From contig NC_134995.1 of NCBI RefSeq assembly GCF_050947335.1, forward strand, positions 12,066,501 through 12,130,500: 64,000 nt of DNA. Reading direction: 5' to 3'. This stretch comes from Megachile rotundata (Eukaryota; Arthropoda; Insecta; Hymenoptera; Megachilidae). Positions 48,001-58,649 of this stretch are shown here, in pieces (the first letter of the stretch is position 1; each line of letters opens with the position of its first letter). The position numbers were made by a program, and so were the translations under genes. The notes beneath the pieces are model-generated. The model was not told the DNA's origin. It did not search any database and saw nothing but the letters and a program-made list of their open reading frames with translations.

Positions 48001-51000
48001 ACACAATCCAGAACCCTCGAACTCGAGTGCATCCGAGCGGCTCCATCGAAACTCACCCCCGCGGTGACAAGCAAAACCCTGTCGAAATCTCTTTTCCCCG
48101 TGCGTCCAAGTTGGAGTGGAACTTAATAAAATGGTAAACGGGTGGAAAACAAGCAATTGGAGGCATCGAACCGGTACGAACGAGCAAGTAAGTAAGACAG
48201 CCGGTTTATATAGGTGGGGAGCCGTCAATCGGAAGGGGGTGTAAATCTGATAAAATCATCTCGAACCCTCCTTGCAGCCCCTTTATGCCACTGGCTCCCT
48301 GCTTAATCATGTAACTTGCATTTGTGCAACATTTAGAAGTTCTCTTTAATCGCTTATTAATTTAATTCAGACTTGATACTGAAATTTTGGTGGACGCAGA
48401 TTATAAAATATGACAAAATTGTGGAACGAAATAAAATACGATTCGACAAAATGAAACGCGGCGTGGAATAAAATGAAATTACAAAAAAGGGGAAATTATA
48501 AAATACGACAGAGCGAAATTACAAGGTACAAAATAAAATTACAAGGCGCGAAATGGAATTAGAAGCTGCATAAATTGTTGCGTGTCAAAGGTTAAATTTT
48601 TGACCGAAAATTATTAGATGTCTTTTCGCAGGAACAGTTTGTCCGAATTCATTAGCCGTATACCCGATACAGGCTCTAAGTAAAGTAAGTAATGTAAGAG
48701 GGTGGTTGTTGCTACGGTTGTTATTAAATGAGACAGCCTAATAGGCCCATTACGGACCCCTCGGTCCATTCCCACATAATATAATCCTCCTGCCCTGTTA
48801 CTTTATCATCCCCCAAGCTCCTCTTACTCTCACCCTCGAACGCGGTGTATCTTGATCCGAGAGCACTCACGCCCACGAAAATTTCATCTGCGGTTCGTGG
48901 AAACGTAGCTTGATTTCGGATGCGACAGATTCTTAAATCATCTTTTAGTGTTGTTGACGTTACTGGTGTTTCTATTGACTGAAAGGAATTTCTGGTAAGC
49001 GATACTTTGGTAAGGTGCTTTGTCGGAAATGGGCTGACATTTGTAAACGTGACCTTTGGGTCAATTGTGGGTCAAAGTTTGGGTATTTGATGCAGAAAAA
49101 TATCTAAGGAACGTGTATACAGTAGAGAGTATACTAGAGAAAGTTACGTGTTTAAGGACACATGTTTAGATCACATATGAACATATGTGACAATGTATGA
49201 ACACATGTGAACATATGTGAAGATACGTGATATTTAGCTGATGCAGAAAAATATCTAAGGAACGTCTATACAGTAGAGAGTATACTAGAGAAAGTTACAT
49301 GTTTAAAGACACATGTTTAGATCACACATGAACATATGTGACAATGTATGAACACATGTGAACATATGTGAAGATATGTGATATTTAGTTGATGCAGAAA
49401 AATATCTAAGGAACGTGTATACAGTAGAGAGTATACTACAGAAAGTTACGTGTTCAAAGACACATGTTTAGATCACACATGAACACATATGAACATGTAT
49501 GAACACATGTGAACATATGTGAAGATACGTGATATTTAGCTGGTGCAGAAAAATATCTAAGGAACGTCTATACAGTAGAGTATACTAGAGAAAGTTACGT
49601 GTTCAAAGACACATGTTTAGATCACACATGAACATATGTGACAATGTATGAACACATGTGAACATATGTGAAGATATGTGATATTTAGCTGATGCAAACA
49701 AATATCTAAGGAACGTCCATACAATAAAGAATATACTACAGAAAGTTACATGTTCAAAGACACATATTTAGATCACACATGAACACATATGAACATGTAT
49801 GAACACATGTGAACATATGTGAAGATACGTGATATTTAGCTGGTGCAGAAAAATATCTAAGGAACGTCCATACAATAAAGAATATACTACAGAAAGTTAC
49901 ATGTTTAAAGACACATGTTTAGATCACACATGAACACACATGAACACATGTGAACATATGTGAAGATATGATATTTAACATAAATGAACTTCAGCAAATA
50001 TTTTCATATAATTTCAGTGAACTTAAAATACAATTTGGCAAAAGAATTTCTTGCTGTAATTTAAAATAAACTTTTTAAATTTTAAAAAGGTTAAACTGAA
50101 TTTAAATTGTCACCTGTTCAATATTCGTTTATTCGCACCAGTGAATTATGGTCCAATATTTTTTCCAGCTAATCAGAAGTGTCATTCGTTACATTTCGCG
50201 CGTCATCCAATATCGCGTATTATTTTTCGCAACATTTTATATTACACGCGCGTTACATTGATTTCTTAATATTGCACGGAGTTTGCACGTGTTTGGTGTG
50301 CATTCACGCGTCATGAATGTATAAATAACCGGAATTTAGTTATCAGGAATCGCATGTTCGCTCGACATTGCATCACAGATATAAAATTGATGATGCGCGT
50401 TAATTCCTTATTAGTAAACATCGATAGCTCGATTTACTAGCGTTGACGCGTTAATACATGTTAGTTGCGGCGAGATAAACTATGTCAAATGAATCATTGC
50501 GATGATGAAAGTTATTGTTGTGGCGGGTTTAAAGCGTTCAGCTATTCATCGGTGTTTAATCTATCGAATAGTCTACGATATACAGAAGACAATTAATTCG
50601 GAGGTTATATGATCACCTCAGAAATAGAATTGTAACTTATTAAGAATTGTTAAGATACATTAAGAACGGGAATCAGCAAGAATTAACCTGAGGATTAATC
50701 CTTAGAGGCAATGTTTTTAACTCATATTCCAGACATGAAATGATTATCGCTGGATCCTCAACCGACGGTACAAAATCACGTATCATGAAATAAAATATCT
50801 ACATGAAGCTTCGAAGGAAGCTCCAAGTTCTTAATGTCAACTCAAGGACATAAAGCAACAAATTAAAGAATTAATCATTAGCCTCCTAACGTGTCCTGTA
50901 TAATTTTCAGCGTGTCAACGTGTCTGACTACTTTCACTATCACAGTGTAAAATTTCAAGAAGAAGACCAACAAAGCTTGCAAAAATATCAGGCTACGTTT

Positions 51001-51695
51001 GGTAGCCTGCATGTTCCTCACTGTACCACTAACTCACTAAATGCCTGGTGAAAATAAAAGTAGCTTAAAAGAGGTCCACAGAGTCACATCACGTAAAGAA
51101 CATACCTGGACAGCATCGCCAGGTCCGCCGACGCTTGGTGTCCCAGCAGAGGATTCGCCGCGGCGTCGTTGGGCGGTGAAAAAGTGGATGCCGGACTGGT
51201 AGCACTGGTAGCACAACCGATACCGATACTGGTCGAATTGTTCCTGGTTTCGACCGCGTGGGCGACGGTCGAGGTGCCCCGTTGGTTAGCGAATCTCATG
51301 GACGCGGGTGACGACAGTGCCCTGGCAGGGCTGTCGCAAGAGGATCCGATCCTCTGTGAGTTTTGCGCGTTGTTGGAGGGCAACGGGGACGCCCTGTCGG
51401 CGTCCGACGATTGCCTCTCGGCCGAGACGGTCGAGGTAGAATCGACGGGCGGCGACTCGGGCCTGCCAAGTATGCTGGAGATGCTGAACGACGTGTACTG
51501 AGGATTGCAAGCTGGCCTCAGAGGCTGCTTGCCCACGTCGAAGCTGAAGGAATGATGATTGTTCAAACCGCATCCGGACTTGCCGTTCTTCTCCTGCAAC
51601 AAGAGCTCCGCGGGCGTCGAGCTGCTCCTGGAGCCCTCCAGCTCGAGGTCCTCCTCGGACACGACGGACACCTCGATCTCCGTTTCGCCCGACAT
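26282..51695 (-). CDS. Hmx: Hmx homeobox transcription factor, full gene span (3 coding exons)
   Basis: Exons 51695-51106, 33345-32999 and 27099-26282 join with matching phases (AG|G codon, then G|AC codon) to give 584 aa. An in-frame stop lies upstream of the chosen start at 51695, and this is the first Met after it. Residues 70-76 (FSISSIL) are an eh1 motif, which recruits Groucho corepressors. Residues 392-451 form the homeodomain, with Gln50 and Asn51 in IWFQNRRNKWKRQL. The following block (AAELEAANMAHAAQR, then LVRVPILYHE) is diagnostic of the HMX/Nkx5 family. HMX proteins act in neural and sensory development in the nucleus. Introns are about 17.8 kb and 5.9 kb and are filled with minisatellites. 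Low-complexity Val-Gly, His and Pro tracts occur near the C-terminus. Confidence 0.95.
27585..28565. repeat. GTGCGTCAC-type minisatellite, copy 2 (Hmx intron 2)
   Basis: Same unit family and same orientation as the array at 13035-14044, here with units such as GAGTGCGTCACTAATGCGTA. A block near 28030-28140 is duplicated almost exactly about 115 bp later. The array starts about 490 bp from the homeodomain exon. Confidence 0.93.
28566..30084. other. Unique intron sequence of Hmx
   Basis: No gene or array is seen in this part of intron 2. Small ORFs (28537-28782 minus, 29407-29613 and 29876-30097 plus) show no known motif. Intronic enhancers are possible but not visible. Confidence 0.4.
30085..30815. 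repeat. 31-bp minisatellite, left arm of an inverted array pair
   Basis: About two dozen units of roughly 31 bp of the type CTCAACGCTTAATACTACTC followed by AGGATAGAGTT. The 22-bp core reappears in reverse complement in the array at 31060-31425, with one difference in the consensus. Confidence 0.93.
30816..31059. other. Apex region between inverted arrays
   Basis: This spacer is itself built of degenerate GAGTAGTACTCA-type motifs with interspersed TCGATGTTGAG. Its forward elements look like the right arm, so it is a transition between the two orientations. Confidence 0.55.
31060..31425. repeat. 45-bp minisatellite, right arm of an inverted array pair
   Basis: Eight units of about 45 bp of the type GTGCTGAGTAGTTTTAAGCG followed by TTGAGTGCTACGAATAGTCAG. 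The core CTGAGTAGTTTTAAGCGTTG is the inverse of the left-arm unit. Because 45 is a multiple of three, a 128-codon ORF appears on the minus strand; it is an artefact. Confidence 0.93.
31426..32366. other. Unique intron sequence of Hmx
   Basis: No array and no supported gene. Unique DNA between the inverted arrays and the repeat next to exon 2; small ORFs only. Confidence 0.35.
32367..32965. repeat. 93/105-bp tandem repeat next to Hmx exon 2
   Basis: GGTGGCAGTTTAGA-type starts occur near 32368, 32461, 32554, 32647, 32752 and 32857, giving periods of 93, 93, 93, 105 and 105 bp. The 12-bp difference is a duplicated ATGAAATTCATC. Both periods are multiples of three, so long frames open on both strands. 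The array ends about 34 bp from the exon 2 donor. Confidence 0.93.
32999..33345 (-). CDS. Hmx: Hmx coding exon 2
   Basis: This 347-bp middle exon follows the acceptor TTTACAG and ends at the donor G|GTGAGT. It encodes a linker rich in Gly, His, Gln and Ser, beginning LGLMSSLIAGRYPVGIG and including a Gln/His run. The phase agrees on both sides. It is bracketed closely by tandem arrays: one at 32367-32965 and another at 33362-33915, only 16-34 bp from the splice sites. Confidence 0.88.
33362..33915. repeat. 158-bp tandem repeat, about 3.5 copies, next to Hmx exon 2
   Basis: CATCTCGGTAGTTCCCTGCG recurs near 33480, 33638 and 33797 at a period of about 158 bp. The array begins within about 20 bp of the exon 2 acceptor on the intron 1 side. 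Confidence 0.92.
34303..34872. repeat. 8-bp satellite (ACATATTC)n
   Basis: About 70 tandem octamers ACATATTC with variants ACACATTC, ATATATTC and ACGCATTC. All plus-strand frames are open for long stretches (Ile/His/Phe/Thr/Tyr/Ser repeats), which is a property of the octamer and not a gene. Confidence 0.95.
34873..35809. other. Unique intron sequence of Hmx
   Basis: No gene is supported. A purine-rich A run with GAGAG lies near 35340-35370. The plus-strand ORF at 35410-35919 runs into the next array and is not called. Confidence 0.35.
35810..37310. repeat. 129-bp minisatellite with a 387-bp higher-order repeat
   Basis: GGTCGGTATTT recurs at 35923, 36052, 36181, 36310, 36439, 36568, 36697, 36826, 36955, 37084 and 37213, exactly 129 bp apart. 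The variant GGTCGGTATTTCGG occurs at 36181, 36568 and 36955, so a 387-bp trimer has been amplified. Inner modules are GGAATTTGAGAGG and GGAATTTAGAGGAGATT. The exact spacing and near identity point to recent expansion. Its inverse complement forms the array at 58650-60000. Confidence 0.95.
37311..37974. other. Unique intron sequence with CpG-rich palindrome
   Basis: GC/CpG-rich at 37380-37760. It includes a perfect 20-bp palindrome at 37658-37677 composed of GTCGCGAC and ACGCGT. No gene is supported. Confidence 0.4.
37975..38665. repeat. 164-175-bp satellite, four copies (family S174, orientation 2)
   Basis: CGTTCGATAAGTGTTCGT recurs near 38017, 38192, 38356 and 38520. In reverse complement each unit reads ATGTATCATAAGTG, TTTTATGTCATGA and GGCCATTTTGTGG in the same order as the 174-bp satellite at 21150-22165, showing common descent with inversion. 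Confidence 0.9.
38666..40082. other. Unique intron sequence of Hmx
   Basis: No gene is supported. Small overlapping ORFs at 39183-39443 and 39729-39989 show no motif. Confidence 0.35.
40083..40850. repeat. 16-bp minisatellite with typed variants
   Basis: About 48 units of 16 bp on the plan CCCACAnnTCCCGAAT. Three variant classes, with CACACGTC, CACATATC or CAAATCTC, occur in blocks: mainly CGTC in the first third, TATC with CGTC pairs in the middle, and TCTC at the end. Long ORFs in several frames of both strands are artefacts. Confidence 0.95.
40851..41624. other. Unique intron sequence of Hmx
   Basis: No gene is supported. It contains one ATGGCGGCCAAT motif near 41276, a single YY1-type core. 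Confidence 0.35.
41625..42645. repeat. 180-bp satellite with TTAGG-like motifs, about six copies
   Basis: The anchor ATTATCTTTTAATTCAGTGT recurs near 41651, 41831, 42011, 42191 and 42366, with a degraded copy at about 42546, a period of 175-180 bp. Each unit contains several TTAGGTTAGGTTAG segments resembling the insect telomere repeat TTAGG. Confidence 0.93.
42646..44104. other. Unique intron sequence of Hmx
   Basis: No gene or array is seen. Small ORFs (42781-42966, 43187-43375, 43683-43865) show no motif. Confidence 0.35.
44105..44945. repeat. ACGCGTGGTAATT-type minisatellite with about 152-bp blocks
   Basis: Short units of about 14 bp such as GAACGCGTGGTAATT, AACGCTTGGTAAGTG and GAACGTCTGGTAAGT. 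A landmark CACGCGAATTTGACACG recurs near 44341, 44492 and 44644, giving an outer period near 152 bp. The AACGCGT core resembles the array at 55245-57190. Confidence 0.9.
44946..46431. other. Unique intron sequence of Hmx
   Basis: No gene is supported. Mixed composition; the overlapping ORFs at 45473-45924 have no recognisable feature. Confidence 0.35.
46432..47040. repeat. Tandem repeat of 240-271 bp, about 2.5 copies
   Basis: AGTAAACATTGAGGTTAGGA starts copies near 46440, 46712 and 46952, periods 271 and 240 bp. The copies are almost identical apart from one segment of about 30 bp present only in the first. Confidence 0.9.
47041..49084. other. Unique intron sequence of Hmx
   Basis: No gene is supported. 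Small ORFs on both strands; a run of GAAATTACAA and AAAATACGA-like words at 48400-48560 is too irregular to call an array. Confidence 0.35.
49085..49978. repeat. 151-bp tandem repeat, six copies
   Basis: TGCAGAAAAATATCTAAGGA occurs near 49091, 49242, 49393, 49544, 49693 and 49844, a period of 149-151 bp. The second half of each unit is a nested CACATGTGAACATATGTGA repeat, so E-box-like CATATG and CACATGTG words are dense. Confidence 0.95.
49979..51105. other. Unique intron sequence adjoining Hmx exon 1
   Basis: AT-rich unique DNA just downstream of the exon 1 donor. No array, gene or other feature is recognised. Confidence 0.35.
51106..51695 (-). CDS. Hmx: Hmx coding exon 1 (eh1 motif)
   Basis: This exon encodes residues 1-196 plus two bases of the next codon. 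It begins MSGETEIEVSVVSEEDLELE, an acidic start. The eh1 codons lie at 51468-51488. The rest is Ser/Ala/Asn-rich. The exon ends CTGTCCAG|GTATGT. The frame stays open beyond the start codon to a TGA near 51828-51830, but no other Met is available. Confidence 0.9.
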
Positions 51696-54600
51696 GGTCG
51701 ACGCGCGTCCACAGTGTCCCGAACACGTCGCGACGCTCCCGTCGATTTTCGAAGCGAGGATGCACGAGTCCACCGAGTCACCTGTTCCACTCAGCACGAT
51801 CGTTCCGCTTCGCGTTTCACCGTCCCGTCAGAAACGCACCGGCTGCTCCATCGAAGGCCCGTCGGCGGAGCACGGTCTGTCCGACACGCGGATCGGTTCG
51901 AGCGGTTCGCGTCGCATATCAGTGGAACGATACCGGTATCGAGTCGTTTTAGGCGAGACGAGTCGATCGCGACGCTTCCGTCGGCAGGACGTCCCTCGTC
52001 GTGCTGGATCGGAGACGGATCGCTCGATCGCGCGACATTCGTAAGCGATACCCTGGACGAGAGGATGATAGGAGACAAGACACTTGGAGGGCCCACCCTT
52101 TCGAGTGCCACCCTCCTCCCCTCTCGTCCTTCCACCCCTTCCGAGCGTGTGCGTGCCACCACCTCCTACCGGCCTGACACGTAGCCTCCTCCGCGTCCCT
52201 GGTCGGGCTCCTCCGACCCCTCTTCGCCGCTCGACTATTCGCGAGACGTTGTCGTGCGTGTAAAACCGCCAAGAGTAACACCGAGTCACTTCCTCGAGTC
52301 ACTTTCTCTTCCACTGATCGTTAATCACTCGACGTATTCCCGGGATCCTCTCGCGATCGATCGTCGCGACTCGTCGCGCGCGTCTCGTTTATCGAGCGGA
52401 ATCGTTCCGGAAGAGGGTGTCGATCGCAGGGAAAACGAAACGGCCTCGAAGGAAAGAATCGCGAACGTATCGTGGATGATGGACTGCGGATGGGCACTGT
52501 GCTCGCACTAAGGGTAGGAAAACGCCGGAGAAATCACAGGTCACACGAACGAGGGCCTTACTCGAACATTCGCGCACGCAGCGGGAGCGTAGGGTGAGGA
52601 GACGACGGAGGAGTGAGAGGGAGAGGAAGGGTAGGGTGGAGAAAAAGAAGGAGAAAGAGAAGCCCGAGACGAAGGTGGCGAGAGCGAGACGGAGCGTGGA
52701 GTCACGCTTCGAGAGTCACGGGGTGGTTAGTTGCGCGTCGGATAGATAGACTACCCGAAGGACAGACGAACGAGCCGAAGGGATGCGTTGGAACGAGAGG
52801 GACGAAGCGGACGCCGGTAGAAGGGTGGCGAGCCAGCTGGAGGGGCAGACAGGGGACGGCTAAGCCGAAAGTAACCGGACGGGGTTGAGTTGTTGGAGGG
52901 GTAGGAGGCGGAGCGGCGCAAATGGCTTTTCGAGGGGGATGTATCCCGCGATTTCTCATAGGGTGGTGGCTCGATCGATGACTCGTGGCGCGGAGTATCA
53001 GGCACGGGGGTAGCCGTGGGCGCGGGCCAATCGCGTGAGCCGCACGGTCCTTAACTCGAAAGATACTCGCCCTCGACGATCCTGCGGATCGCGGAATGGG
53101 GGTGGTTGCGGTGGTTTCACCGACGGCTACCTACCCCGGCCCGTGTGGTGGGGATAACACACAACTCCGCCGGTGGTGCCTGTGCCTCGCCGTGTTACTT
53201 ATCCATTATAACACTCCAAGATCTTGATTTAAGCCTGCAGCCAGCGGTGAGCTTTTAACCAATTAGCCTTTATAGCCTACCCCCCTCGATACCTCGTCTC
53301 GTTCTACCCCGGTACCCTCTCGCGCGAACCCCTCTTCCCGCCCATTTTAGCTTGCCTCGTTGACTATCACCCTCTCTCTCTCTCTCTCTCTCGAGCTTTC
53401 TCTCGTTCTAACTAGCTAACACACCGTGCTAGTACACCTATATCTGTATTCTATACCAATGTCCTCGCCGCAGTCGCGCGATGTACCCACCTAATCTACT
53501 GCTTCTCTCCCTTCCACTATGCCTCTAGTTACCTCTGTAGCTCCCTCTCTCTCTTTCCCTACGACCCTCCTCTCTCGCTCTCTATAATCACATGCATTAT
53601 GCGCGTCGGTGTATCAGAGCCGCGTATTCGCGCGTGCAAATACTCCGAGCACGTAGCCCGATGGCCGAGGGGATGAGTTTCTCGTTCCCGAGCCAGGAAA
53701 CCGAGTCCCGTCGCCTGTGCCTCCTCCCGCCCCGAGTTTAAATACGCGACGGCCGACGGAAATTAACGATGGACCCGGCGATTCGATCGCGATACCAATC
53801 GCACTCTCACCGTTTGTGCCTCTACTGTTCTTCCGTGTTTATAGATGCTCTCACAGATGGAACTCCTCGTAAATTATCATTAGTCTCGGATTTTGAGTTC
53901 GATTTCAAAGCTCTTTTCTGCTCAAAGTTTCCACTCTTTCAAAAACAGTTTTCAAACTCACATTTTGTAACATAAAAGTGATTTTTCTACTAGAAATAGT
54001 AGAAGTTGAATATAGTTTCAAAGCGGTTTAAGAACGTTCAATCTTGTCAAGAATCAGCGAAATATAGCGAGACCGGAGGGCCCCTTTAACGACCCTTTCA
54101 GAGTCAAGTTGACAAAACGCGGGAGGTGCGTGGCATAATGGGCCGGTCTTCTCTGAGATCCAGTCGGAAGGCCACAAAAGCGACTCTCGAGCGTCCGCGT
54201 GAAAGCGGGATCTCTTAAAAGTAGCGAAAGTAGGAAAATGATTACACGGCCAGCGGCATATGGTGGTAAAAGGGTCAAACGTGGAACTAGAAGTCACTTG
54301 GATGCCATAGGTTATATCGTTGTGCGTTGTATTTGCATGTGGACGCGTATGATGACGTGTACATGTGGTATAAATTGAATATCTTTCGGATGTTAACTTT
54401 GTATCGTTGTATTTTGTGGCTGTAATTATCGATGTTTCATCGCGCAGAATTTCAACAGAAATTTTTGCGCAAAGAATCGGCGATTTGGCGAGATCGCTTA
54501 AGAGATTTCGCGGGAGGGTGCTCTCGGTACGTAATAGGTGGGTCCAGCACGGCCGAGTGGACCGCCTTGTGTTGTCCGTATTTTACTTTGTGCCCGGTGC

Positions 54601-55244
54601 GTAAGAGGATTACGCGGAGGGGTAAGGTAGGGTGTCGAACGAAGATGAGACGATCTGAGAAATCGAGGGGGCTAAAAGACGTTGGAAGAAGACAGAGGGT
54701 GAGGTAAGTGGCGGGTATGCTTCACTTTTCACGGGGACGCCATTGTTCCCTATTATCCGGCGTGATTAGTCGATGATGCAGGTAAGCTACCGCGGGGGGT
54801 CTCCATTATATCGGCACAAGTACCCAGTCATCCGCGAACTGCGTGAATTTTGTCGGAATATTGCGAGCATCCTGTGTCCTATCTCGATCCTTGTTACACT
54901 TAGTGAGTCCTCGTTGCAACGATTCTTTCGCGATGACCCGGTTCCTTGCAACCCCGCTTCGGCGACCTGCTGTGAAATTTATACTCTTAACGGGAGCCGC
55001 AACAATGATCGCAACCTCCGCATCGTTTTTGTACGCCCGATTTGTATTATCCTGGGACTAGTTAACCGTGGAGTCTTTGTCGAGTAATTAGACCGACAGC
55101 TTATGCACACGGTTAGACACCTGGATATCGATTTTAGTGCTGATTGGACTGGGGAAATAAATTGTTACTATGGAGCAGTGTGCAACGCGGCGATGTTCAT
55201 CTGGGAGAATTGCAGTGCTATGCTTCAACACTCGTTGATGACCG
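51696..55244 (-). promoter_or_regulatory. CpG-rich Hmx 5' region (UTR and promoter)
   Basis: GC content and CpG density stay high from the Hmx start to about 53800, unlike the AT-rich surroundings. No array interrupts it except a (CT)n run at 53371-53392, which is a GAGA-factor-type motif on the minus strand. ORFs of 120-273 codons on both strands here are GC-driven shadows. The transcription start cannot be placed from sequence alone. Confidence 0.5.
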
Positions 55245-57190
55245 TTGATATGCAATGTTGACATTTAATATATTGAAATATAAAGGACATTTAATACGTT
55301 GAATTACAGTCCGTTGAACTGTAACGCTCGGACACCTAACGCAGCAATATATAACGCGTTGATATGCAACGTGTCGATACGTAACGCGTCGATATCTAAC
55401 GTGACAATATTCAACTCGTAGAACTACAATATGTCGACATCTAACGCGTTGAAATTTGATGCGTGGACATTTAACACTAAACCTACCGACATATAATGTA
55501 CACTTATTTTGAAATTAAGAATGAAGTTAAAGAATAAATATATAAACGACGAAACATAAATGAGCACCCATATTTATTCTTTATCTTGATGAACATCAAT
55601 GCTGATTTCAAGGAATGTACTTTAACAAAATGTGTACCTTATAATAAGAAACTTGTGGAGCGGTCATTTGACCGGTTTAGTAGTTTTAGTGTTAACGCGT
55701 AGAATTATAGTGCGCCAAACTGTAACGCTTGGATATCTAATGCGTTGATATCTAGCGTGCCGGTACCTAACCCAACCTAACCTAACGCGTTGATATGCAA
55801 CGTGCCAATACGTAACGCGTCGATATGCAACGTGACAATATTCAACTCGTAGAATTGCAATATGTCGACATCCAACGCGTTGAAATTTGTTGCGTGGACA
55901 TTTAACCTGTTGAACTACAATGCGCCGAAGTATAACGCATCGATACCTAACGCGTCGATAATCAGTGCGTTGATATCCAGTGTGACGGTACCTAACGCGT
56001 CGATAACCAGTGCGTTGATATCCAGCGTGCCGGTATCTAACGCGTCGATATGCAACGCGTTGATATCCAGCGCGCCGATAGGTAACGTGTCGATATCCAA
56101 CGCATTGAAATTTGATGCGTGGACATTTCACGTGTTGAATTATAGTGCGCCGAACTGTAACGCTCGGATACCTAACGCGTTGATATCCAGCGTGCCGGTA
56201 TCTAACGCGTTGATATCCAGCGCGTCGGTAAGTAACGCGTCGATATGCAACGCGTTGATATCCAGCGCGTCGGTAAGTAACGCGTCGATATGCAACGCGT
56301 TGATATCCAGCGTGCCGATAGGTAACGCGTCGACATCCAACGCGTTGAAATTTGATGCGTGGATATTTAACGCGTTGAATTATAATGCACCGAACTGTAA
56401 CGCTTTGATACCTAACGCGTCGATATCCAGTGCGTTGATATCCAGCGTGCCGGTATCTAACGCGTTGATATCCAGCGCGTCGGTAAGTAACGCGTCGACA
56501 TCCAACGCGTTGAAATTTGATGCGTGGATATTTAACGCGTTGAATTATAGTGCGCCGAACTGTAACACTTGGATATCTAATGCGTCGATATCCAGGGCGT
56601 TGATATCCAGCGTGACGGTACCTAACGCGTCGATATGCAACGCGTTGATATCCAGCGCGCCGGTACCTAACGCGTCGACATCCAACGCGTTGAAATTTGA
56701 TGCGTGGATATTTAACGCGTTGAATTATAGTGCGCCGAACTGTAACACTTGGATATCTAATGCGTCGATATCCAGGGCGTTGATATCCAGCGTGACGGTA
56801 CCTAACGCGTCGATATGCAACGCGTTGATATCCAGCGCGCCGGTACCTAACGCGTCGATATGCAACGCGTTGAAATTTGATGCGTGGCTATTTAACGCGT
56901 AGAATTATAGTACGCTGAACTCTAACGCTTTGATACCTAACGCGTTGATATCCAGCGTGCCGGTATCTAACGCCTTGATATCTAACGCGTCGGTAAGTAA
57001 CGCGTCGACATCCAACGCGTTGAAATTTGATGCGTGGATATTTAACGCGTTGAATTATAGTGCGCTGAACTGTAACGCTTTGATACCTAACGCGTCGATA
57101 TCCAGCGTGCCGGTACGTAACGCATTGATATCTAGCGCGCCACTATCCGGCGTGCCGGTACTTAACGCTTCGACCACCGCCTCCAAAATA
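55245..57190. repeat. 15-bp CpG-rich minisatellite (AACGCGTTGATATCC type)
   Basis: About 1.9 kb of 15-bp units with variants AACGCGTCGATATCC, AGCGTGCCGGTATCT and AACGCGTTGAAATTT. The landmark TTGAAATTTGATGCG recurs near 55881, 56106, 56346, 56511, 56691, 56871 and 57021, with all spacings multiples of 15. Units near 56511-56871 form a near-identical 180-bp block. A 346-codon plus-strand ORF is an artefact of the 15-bp period. CCTAACCTAACGCG occurs once near 55780. Confidence 0.94.
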
Positions 57191-58649
57191 CTACTCCCAT
57201 AAAATATAACCTCCTAAAGCCAATTTCGTCCAACTATAATTTGTCAAAAGACGTCAACATCCATACTTCAAACTCTCCAACAAAAAATCGAGACTGATCG
57301 AACACTCGTACCAACACCCCCAACAAAATATCGGAAGGGCAAAGCGAGAGATCGATCAGCCCAACAACCGTGACATAATACCTATTTAACGAGGGATACA
57401 GGTACGAAAAAAAGGAGAAGTAACAGCAGGAAAAAAACGAGAAAGAGAAAATCGGAGTAGTTAGATAACAAGCGATTAACGACGGTCATACAGCTTAAAA
57501 GGTGGAGGGAAAGGAAGGATATAATGGCGACGGAGGTAAACGAGGAGCCCGAAGGTCGTGGAACAAGGCAACGGGAAGAAAAGCCTCGGGTGGGGCTGGT
57601 TTGCTGGCGGCTTTAATACCTTACATTAAACCCGGCGAGTAAGCGACTAATTACTTGACGCCGTTCACAGTAAACGCGAATTAAAAGAACCCGTGGCTCA
57701 TTTTCGTCGGGTCTTTGTCTTCGGATCCGGAGAGGTATCTCGTTCCTCGACACTTTCGACTAATCTTCCTGAAGACCGATCGAAACGGACTTCCTGTGCT
57801 TCGATTTTACTGTTGCGATACTTCGCTCTGAGATTTTTGGGTTCAAGTTTGGTACAGCTGGTTTTTAACACCATTTGAAGAGGTGTTGCGGTTTTTATGT
57901 TGACACTCAAGGTTGTTCAACTCGTTTCTGAATGATGCTCCAATTTAAAAATCCTCCAGAACAGTTCTTTATTTTATTTGTAAAAAGCACCAGAGACTTT
58001 AACACTAGATTTAGGGAACCCGTCAAAATGACGGATAATAGGTCTATTTTAGATGACAGAATTTGTTAAGAAATTTTTGTGAAAATGTCAACTTTCAGCA
58101 AAAGAATCAATGTCTTAGGCAGTTCACATATCATCTGCAATTTATTTATTTTTCTACTTTAGGTAAATTTAAATAAAAGTGACCATCAAACGTAAATCTA
58201 GTGTTAATTCTAGGGGTTGTAAATTATATACCGTTGATTTCTGTCTGAATATCTTTCATGTTTTTCTACAAACCGCAATCATTCCGATTATTGTAGCTCC
58301 TCGGAGACGCGTCCGAAAAAATAAAGCAACCCTTAACCCCTCGATGAGGACCGACAGAAAACCATACCAGGGCTATTTACGAAAGTTACCTAATTTGACC
58401 GGCACGATTGTCCTTAGGGGATACACTCGCCCTCGTCCATTAACACCACCCCCGGCGCGCATCCCCGAAATTTAGATCGCATCCCCGGCGTCGCCAGTCA
58501 AAACGTGAAAACGCCATTATTGACCGCAACATCGCGTCACCCCTCGCATTGTATCGTCGTCATTGATGTTAATTTATTCTACTGGTACCCCCTCCTCGAA
58601 TTAAAAATTATCTTGTTATCAACCCTCATCTTAGTCCAAATTAAACATC
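57191..58649. other. Unique sequence between arrays
   Basis: No supported gene. Small ORFs at 57693-57910 and 58179-58475 show no motif. Confidence 0.35.

Noticed and set aside
51363..52184. 273-codon plus-strand ORF over Hmx exon 1 and its 5' region
   Set aside because: Arg/Ser-rich antisense shadow in CpG-rich DNA; the opposite strand encodes the eh1-containing Hmx exon.
55862..56902. 346-codon plus-strand ORF rich in Asn/Ala/Ser
   Set aside because: Artefact of 15-bp units, which keep several frames of both strands open.
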